Shown: positions 60,134-64,000 of the stretch, one piece after another
Numbering within the stretch: the first letter of the stretch is position 1
Layout: the number at the start of each line of letters is the position of its first letter
From: WQXF01 sp031553615
Lineage (GTDB): Bacteria; Bacillota; Clostridia; Christensenellales; Aristaeellaceae
Direction: 5' to 3'
NCBI GenBank assembly: GCA_031553615.1
Contig: JAVBLJ010000020.1
Span: 65,273-129,272, forward strand
Length of the DNA: 64,000 nucleotides
Notes under the pieces: generated by a model
The model's input: the letters and a program-made list of their open reading frames with translations, nothing else
Told to the model about the DNA's origin: nothing
Database searches by the model: none
Position numbers and translations under genes: made by a program

Positions 60134-60203
60134 TGCGTGCGCTCCTCCTTTTGTTTGCGTCGCTCGTTCTTTTTTCGTCGCTTCGGCTGTTTTCTTTTTT
60201 CCG

Positions 60204-60686
60204 TCATCGCTGCTGACAAGCGGCGTATATCTCCGAGCGCAGCGCTTCCGGCACCAGCGGCGTGATGTCGCCGCCCAGCGCGGCGATTTCCCGCACGCTG
60301 CTGGAGCTGATGTAGGCATGCTGCGGTGAGGTCATCATAAACAGCGTTTCCACCGTGCTATCCATGCCCCGGTTGAGCTGCGCCATTTGGAATTCATACT
60401 CAAAATCGTTCGCGGCCCGCAGCCCGCGCACCACCACCTGAGCGCCGACCTGCACCGCGTATCGCACCAGCAGGCCCGAAAACTGCTCGACGCGCACGTT
60501 CGGCAGATCGCCGGTCACGCGGCGGATCATCTCGACGCGCGCCGAGGGCGTGAACGTCTCTCGCTTGTTGGGGTTGACCAGCACCGCCACCACCAATTCA
60601 TCGAACAGCAAGGACGCGCGGTGCACAATGTCCAAATGGCCGTTGGTCAGGGGATCAAAGCTGCCCGGAAATACCGCTATCCGCAT
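60204..60686 (-). CDS. coaD: Phosphopantetheine adenylyltransferase
   Basis: 160 residues. Nucleotidyltransferase motifs: AVFPGSFDPLTNGHLDIV (TNGH), VVVRGLRAANDFEYEFQM and AYISSSSVREIAALGG. It makes dephospho-CoA from 4'-phosphopantetheine. It overlaps the 3' end of rsmD by 32 bases, so the two are translated together; rsmD-coaD is a very common pair in Bacillota. Confidence 0.97.
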   Translation of the reverse strand: MRIAVFPGSFDPLTNGHLDIVHRASLLFDELVVAVLVNPNKRETFTPSARVEMIRRVTGDLPNVRVEQFSGLLVRYAVQVGAQVVVRGLRAANDFEYEFQMAQLNRGMDSTVETLFMMTSPQHAYISSSSVREIAALGGDITPLVPEALRSEIYAACQQR

Positions 60687-61302
60687 GGACTATCTCCTCC
60701 GTACGTAAATCCTGGCGCAAATCCGTACACGAATCCTGTTCCGGGCACGAATCGTGCGCCCGGTAGCGAACCATGGTCACGGTGGTGTCACCGTAGCGAC
60801 GCGCATCCTCCACGGTGAAAGGTGGCCGGATGTCGGGCTGTTCCCCAGTGCGATGCTCCGCCACCAGCAACGCATCCTCGGCCAGCAACGCCGAAGAGGC
60901 GAGAGCGGCGAACACGGCCTCGAGCGTCACCTGGCCATAAGGCGGATCGAGGAACACCAGGTCGAAGCGCTCCCCGCCGCGCAGCCGAGCGATTGCCGCC
61001 TGCCAATCGCAGCCAAGGCACTCGCATTGCTCCACAAAGCCCGCATGCTCCACGTTGCGACGGATCGCCTGCATCGCTTGGGGCGCGCGATCCACCAGTA
61101 CGGCACGGCACGCACCCCGGCTCAGGCTCTCCAGCGCCAGGGAACCGGTGCCGGCAAACAGGTCGAGCACGGCGGACTCGGGCACCTCCCGGCGCAGAAT
61201 GTTGAAGAGCGATTCGCGCACCGCATCCTGCGTGGGCCGCGTACCCAGCCCGGGCGGCGCAAACAGCGTGCGTCCGCGCGCCGATCCACCAATGATGCGC
61301 AT
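60655..61302 (-). CDS. rsmD: 16S rRNA guanine-N2 methyltransferase RsmD
   Basis: 215 residues. Motifs: RIIGGSARGRTLFAPPG, RPTQDAVRESLFNIL, VLDLFAGTGSLALESLSRGA (SAM site) and LVFLDPPYG (catalytic). It methylates G966 of 16S rRNA. The C-terminus is about 25 residues longer than usual, and this extra part is where it overlaps coaD, so the extension may be a by-product of the overlap. Confidence 0.96.
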   Translation of the reverse strand: MRIIGGSARGRTLFAPPGLGTRPTQDAVRESLFNILRREVPESAVLDLFAGTGSLALESLSRGACRAVLVDRAPQAMQAIRRNVEHAGFVEQCECLGCDWQAAIARLRGGERFDLVFLDPPYGQVTLEAVFAALASSALLAEDALLVAEHRTGEQPDIRPPFTVEDARRYGDTTVTMVRYRAHDSCPEQDSCTDLRQDLRTEEIVHADSGISGQL

Positions 61303-61338
61303 CGCGTCCCTCCCATCAGCTTTACCAAATTATGCGTA

Positions 61339-62133
61339 TTAAATCAGGCGTTCAGGGCCCTTCTTGGCCGTCCCCTGGCGCTCGCGCTTCTTTTTGCGCG
61401 CTACCCTTTTCTTGTGCAGGCGCATCGCTTCCGCGTTGCGCTTGACCAGCGCGGCGTTTGCCGCAGGGCCGCGCAGGTAGCCCACCGCATACGCGGCGGG
61501 AATCAGCAGCACGAGCAGCGGGCTCCACCGATCCAGCAGGAGCGAGGCTTGATCGCTCAACCCACCCACGATGTTGGAAAACGGCATGATCGCCAAGCGC
61601 ACAACGATGCGCAAATAATCCAGCAACTCCGGCCCCGGCAGATTGTTGTAGTAGGCAAGCGCACCGCCAATATCTCCGCGCTCGCGATACGGGGTCAGCC
61701 ATGAGGGTAAATCCTGCAGCGCGTATGTGGATGGCTTTGCGTTCACCGCCAGCACGATCCCCATCGCGATAAACGGAACGGCGGCCAGCAGCGCGGCGTA
61801 TATCCCGCGCATCGGATGGTAGCAGGCCACGCTCTCTTCGGGGTTCAGGGGCGTGCCGCTGTCCAGCCGCTTCGCAAGCCGGATGCTATGCGCGACCTCT
61901 TTTTGCCCGCGGCTCACGCCGTCGACGTACACCAACAGGCCGATGCCCGCCAACACCAGCAGGTTGAGAGCGATACGCAAAAAGAGATTCTCCAGCATGA
62001 GCACCGGCGCGATGAGCAGCGAAAGTACGCCCAGCATCACCACGTACAGCATGATCTTGCCCGCCTGCTTCACCATGCCCACGCGCCACCGCGTGTTCTC
62101 CACCATCCCCGGTGCCTGTCCATTCTCACTCAT
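61339..62133 (-). CDS. Multi-pass membrane protein of unknown role
   Basis: 264 residues from ATG 62133, after GGAGG and overlapping the preceding gene by four bases. Four or five membrane helices: about 25-46, 50-68, 110-132, 175-195 and 200-222. The cytoplasmic C-terminus is strongly basic (LHKKRVARKKKRERQGTAKKG). I recognise no family. The basic tail may contact nucleic acid or lipid heads. It sits in the alr operon between the folate and rsmD genes. Confidence 0.75.
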   Translation of the reverse strand: MSENGQAPGMVENTRWRVGMVKQAGKIMLYVVMLGVLSLLIAPVLMLENLFLRIALNLLVLAGIGLLVYVDGVSRGQKEVAHSIRLAKRLDSGTPLNPEESVACYHPMRGIYAALLAAVPFIAMGIVLAVNAKPSTYALQDLPSWLTPYRERGDIGGALAYYNNLPGPELLDYLRIVVRLAIMPFSNIVGGLSDQASLLLDRWSPLLVLLIPAAYAVGYLRGPAANAALVKRNAEAMRLHKKRVARKKKRERQGTAKKGPERLI

Positions 62134-62711
62134 CCAATCCAGCCTCCTTCGTAATGCGTGGCCTGCACGCCCCGCGCGGTAATCACATATTGCACGCCGC
62201 AATCGTGCGCCTCGGTAGGCACTCGCGGCAATACTTGCTCCTCGTACGCCAGCCCGGCGGCCACCGCCTCTGTCTGCGCCAGAAAGCGATCGAAATATCC
62301 CTTTCCCCTACCCAGCCGATGGCCCGCGCCGTCGAAGGCCAAGCCGGGTATAAGCGCCATGTCGATCTCCCGGGCTTCCAACGCTGGGGACGTTAGTGCG
62401 GGCTCGCGCACACCGAACCGCCCCCACTGCAGCGCCCGCCAATCCTTCACCAGCACGGCCTGCATCCCGCCATCCGCTCCGCACCGGGGCAGCGCTAGCC
62501 GCTTCCCATCGGCCAGCACCCGGTCCAGCAGGGCGGCGGTTTCGAGCTCGCCCTGCAGCGCTGCGTACAGCAGCACGGTGCGCGCCCTATGGTAACCCGG
62601 CCATTCGGCGACGTGTGCGGCCACCATCTCGGCCTGCCGCGCGGCCTCCTGCTCGGGAATCGCCGCGCAAACCTCGCGCATCCGGGTGCGCAGCTCACGC
62701 TTCTCCTTCAT
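62130..62711 (-). CDS. 5-formyltetrahydrofolate cyclo-ligase
   Basis: 193 residues from ATG 62711, which overlaps the alr stop (ATGA). Family motifs: ELRTRMREVCAAI, VLLYAALQGELET, DMALIPGLAFDGAGHRLGRGKGYFDRFL with the phosphate-binding GxGKGxYD block, and a late LPRVPTEAHD. It converts 5-formyl-THF to methenyl-THF with ATP. Coupled by overlap to genes on both sides. Confidence 0.94.
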   Translation of the reverse strand: MKEKRELRTRMREVCAAIPEQEAARQAEMVAAHVAEWPGYHRARTVLLYAALQGELETAALLDRVLADGKRLALPRCGADGGMQAVLVKDWRALQWGRFGVREPALTSPALEAREIDMALIPGLAFDGAGHRLGRGKGYFDRFLAQTEAVAAGLAYEEQVLPRVPTEAHDCGVQYVITARGVQATHYEGGWIG

Positions 62712-63838
62712 GCGCCGCCCTTCTGCCGTACGCGCGGCACCCGCGCGCTGGGCGCAAGCAGCGCCTCGTAGGAAATGGTGTTCATCCACCCCGCCAAATC
62801 GTCCGCCGTGATGGCCCGCGAGCCCTGCGTGCCCAGCAGCACCACCTCGTCGCCCACCTCGCAGCCCGGTATGTCGGTCACGTCGGCCATGCACTGATCC
62901 ATGCACACCCGGCCTACGATCGGTGCAAACGCGCCGCGTACCAGCACTTGCGCGCGTCCACCCAGCGTGCGGCGGTAGCCGTCGGCATAGCCCACCGGCA
63001 GCACCATCACGCGCGTTGGCCGCTGCGTGACAAAGGTCGCGCCGTAGCTAATGCCCTCGCCCTCCCCAAGCTCCTTGACCAAGGAAGCACGCGTCACCCA
63101 ACGCATGGCCGGGCGCAAAGGCACCTGGGTCTCCACCGGAGGCGCGCCATAGAGCGCGATCCCGGCACGCACCATGTCGTAATGCGTATCCGGAAAGCGA
63201 AGCGTCGCGGCGCTGTTGGCCGCATGCCGCAGCGGAGGAATCAGCCCGGCATGCGACAGCGCAGAAAGCATGTCCTGAAAACGCGCATGTTGCAGGAGGG
63301 TATAGCGGGGATCGGGCTCGTCCGCACAGGCGAAGTGGGTAAACACGCCCGCGTACTCGAGCCAATGCGAATCGGCCACCGCCTGCGCCAACCGTATCGC
63401 TTCCGCCGCGTCGCGCACGCCTAAGCGGCCCATGCCGGTATCGAGCTTCAGGTGCACGGCCGTGCGCGATGCACGCTCCCGGGCCGCTCGCTCCAGCGCT
63501 ACCAGGCCTTCGCGGTCGCAGACCGTCTGCGCCAAGCCCAGCCGCGCGACCGCCGCCGCGCTCCCGGGCTCCACGTTGCCCAACACCAGCACCGGAGCAG
63601 TGATGCCCTCCTCGCGCAGCGCCTCGCCTTCCTCGGCGGTCGCCACGCCCAGCATCGCCGCACCGCCGCGCAAAGCTGCCCGCGCCGCGAGCACTCCGCC
63701 ATGGCCATAGCCGTTTGCCTTGACCACCGCCATCAGTGCGGCGCGGCGTCCCGCTTCCGCCGCCGTCGCGCCAGAAAGCGCCCGCGCGTTGTCAGCCAGG
63801 GCTTCTTCATCGATTTCCACATAATTGGTCCGATACAC
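62708..63838 (-). CDS. alr: Alanine racemase
   Basis: 376 residues from GTG 63838, six bases after GGAGGG; this gives the usual start (MYRTNYVEIDEEALADNARAL). PLP lysine lies in AVVKANGYGHG and the second catalytic base in GISYGATF. Other motifs are KLDTGMGRLG, ANSAAT, VRAGIALYG and CMDQCMADVTD. It makes D-alanine for the cell wall; some spore formers also use a second racemase in spores to block alanine-triggered germination. It leads the run alr-cyclo-ligase-membrane protein-rsmD-coaD. Confidence 0.97.
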   Translation of the reverse strand: MYRTNYVEIDEEALADNARALSGATAAEAGRRAALMAVVKANGYGHGGVLAARAALRGGAAMLGVATAEEGEALREEGITAPVLVLGNVEPGSAAAVARLGLAQTVCDREGLVALERAARERASRTAVHLKLDTGMGRLGVRDAAEAIRLAQAVADSHWLEYAGVFTHFACADEPDPRYTLLQHARFQDMLSALSHAGLIPPLRHAANSAATLRFPDTHYDMVRAGIALYGAPPVETQVPLRPAMRWVTRASLVKELGEGEGISYGATFVTQRPTRVMVLPVGYADGYRRTLGGRAQVLVRGAFAPIVGRVCMDQCMADVTDIPGCEVGDEVVLLGTQGSRAITADDLAGWMNTISYEALLAPSARVPRVRQKGGA

Positions 63839-63900
63839 CCAAGTCCCTCCATCTGTGCGCGGGCGCATCGGCCTGCACCGACCCACGTATACCTTTTCTA

Positions 63901-63929
63901 TTATACCCCAATGTGTCCCGAATGAAAAG
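63901..63929 (-). promoter_or_regulatory. Promoter of the alr operon
   Basis: Minus-strand -35 TTTTCA at 63924-63929, 17-base spacer, perfect -10 TATAAT at 63901-63906. Confidence 0.75.
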
Positions 63930-63961
63930 CCCGGTGCCAGGGGCAAAGCATTTCCAATGAT

Positions 63962-64000
63962 ATTCACTAAAAACGCTTCACTAAAAAACGCTTCACTAAA
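63962..64000. repeat. Short direct repeats at the window edge
   Basis: TTCACTAAAAACGC, TTCACTAAAAAACGC and a partial TTCACTAAA follow each other up to the last base, so the array may continue outside. Confidence 0.7.

Overview
The window is GC-rich bacterial chromosome (GC visibly high, Shine-Dalgarno AGGAGG starts throughout). Gene content and gene order point to a spore-forming member of the Bacillota, most likely class Clostridia: mraZ-ftsL-PBP, gerM-rph-rdgB-ysnB, rnjA-ylbF-mltG-U32, and a long block priA-def-fmt-rsmB-rlmN-prpC-prkC-rsgA-rpe-spoVM | rpmB | yloU-yloV-recG that matches the Bacillus subtilis order closely. Sporulation is supported by a 26-codon spoVM-like gene in its conserved place, by gerM, and by a cysteine-rich coat-like protein. 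I see no prophage, CRISPR array, restriction system, defence island, rRNA or tRNA gene. No genus can be named from the sequence alone.

Region by region. 1-1.3 kb: start of the division cluster on the minus strand (mraZ, ftsL, first codons of a PBP), with a clear promoter and three 10-bp-spaced MraZ boxes; rsmH is missing from its usual place. 1.6-3.0 kb: a terminator, copy 1 of a 162-bp MITE-like element, a metallophosphoesterase and a zinc-ribbon protein. 3.2-4.0 kb: a secreted CAP protein with a cysteine-rich linker. 4.6-8.9 kb: a 1405-residue secreted protein with about ten fibronectin-III-like modules. 9-12.5 kb: a GNAT-like protein, then a GntR-ABC ATPase-permease operon with a palindromic operator. 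12.5-15.6 kb: gerM, a fused RNase PH/RdgB, and a YsnB-type phosphoesterase. 15.8-18 kb: rqcH and a DUF4180 gene. 18.0-18.4 kb: MITE copy 2, a 21-bp tandem repeat and a second fold-back element. 18.4-22.5 kb: a pyrCFKD operon for pyrimidine synthesis. 22.5-25.8 kb: a repeat-rich intergenic stretch, the cysteine-rich coat-like gene, a GH18 glycosidase and BioY with a BirA-type operator. 25.8-31.3 kb: sugar-catabolism genes (TIM-barrel isomerase/epimerase, GH38 alpha-mannosidase) and a secreted DUF4832 protein. 31.4-36 kb: U32 peptidase, MltG, YlbF, RNase J. 36.3-39.8 kb: pyruvate phosphate dikinase and a small GNAT-like gene. 39.9-56.2 kb: the conserved recG to priA block. 56.5-59.2 kb: a YfhO-type membrane protein. 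59.3-63.8 kb: an alr-led operon with folate, RsmD, CoaD and CopZ genes.

How the genes work together: much of the window is housekeeping for translation start and quality control (def, fmt, rsmB, rlmN, rsgA, rqcH, rsmD, rpmB), envelope and division (mraZ, ftsL, mltG, alr, prkC/prpC), RNA turnover (RNase J, RNase PH), pyrimidine supply, and replication restart/recombination (priA, recG). Accessory functions are secreted (FN3 protein, CAP protein, GH18, DUF4832) or carbohydrate-related (GH38). The items that stand out are the small transposon-derived repeats, the spoVM microgene, and unusual low-complexity or cysteine-rich protein segments, especially a twelve-unit repeat at the N-terminus of RsmB.
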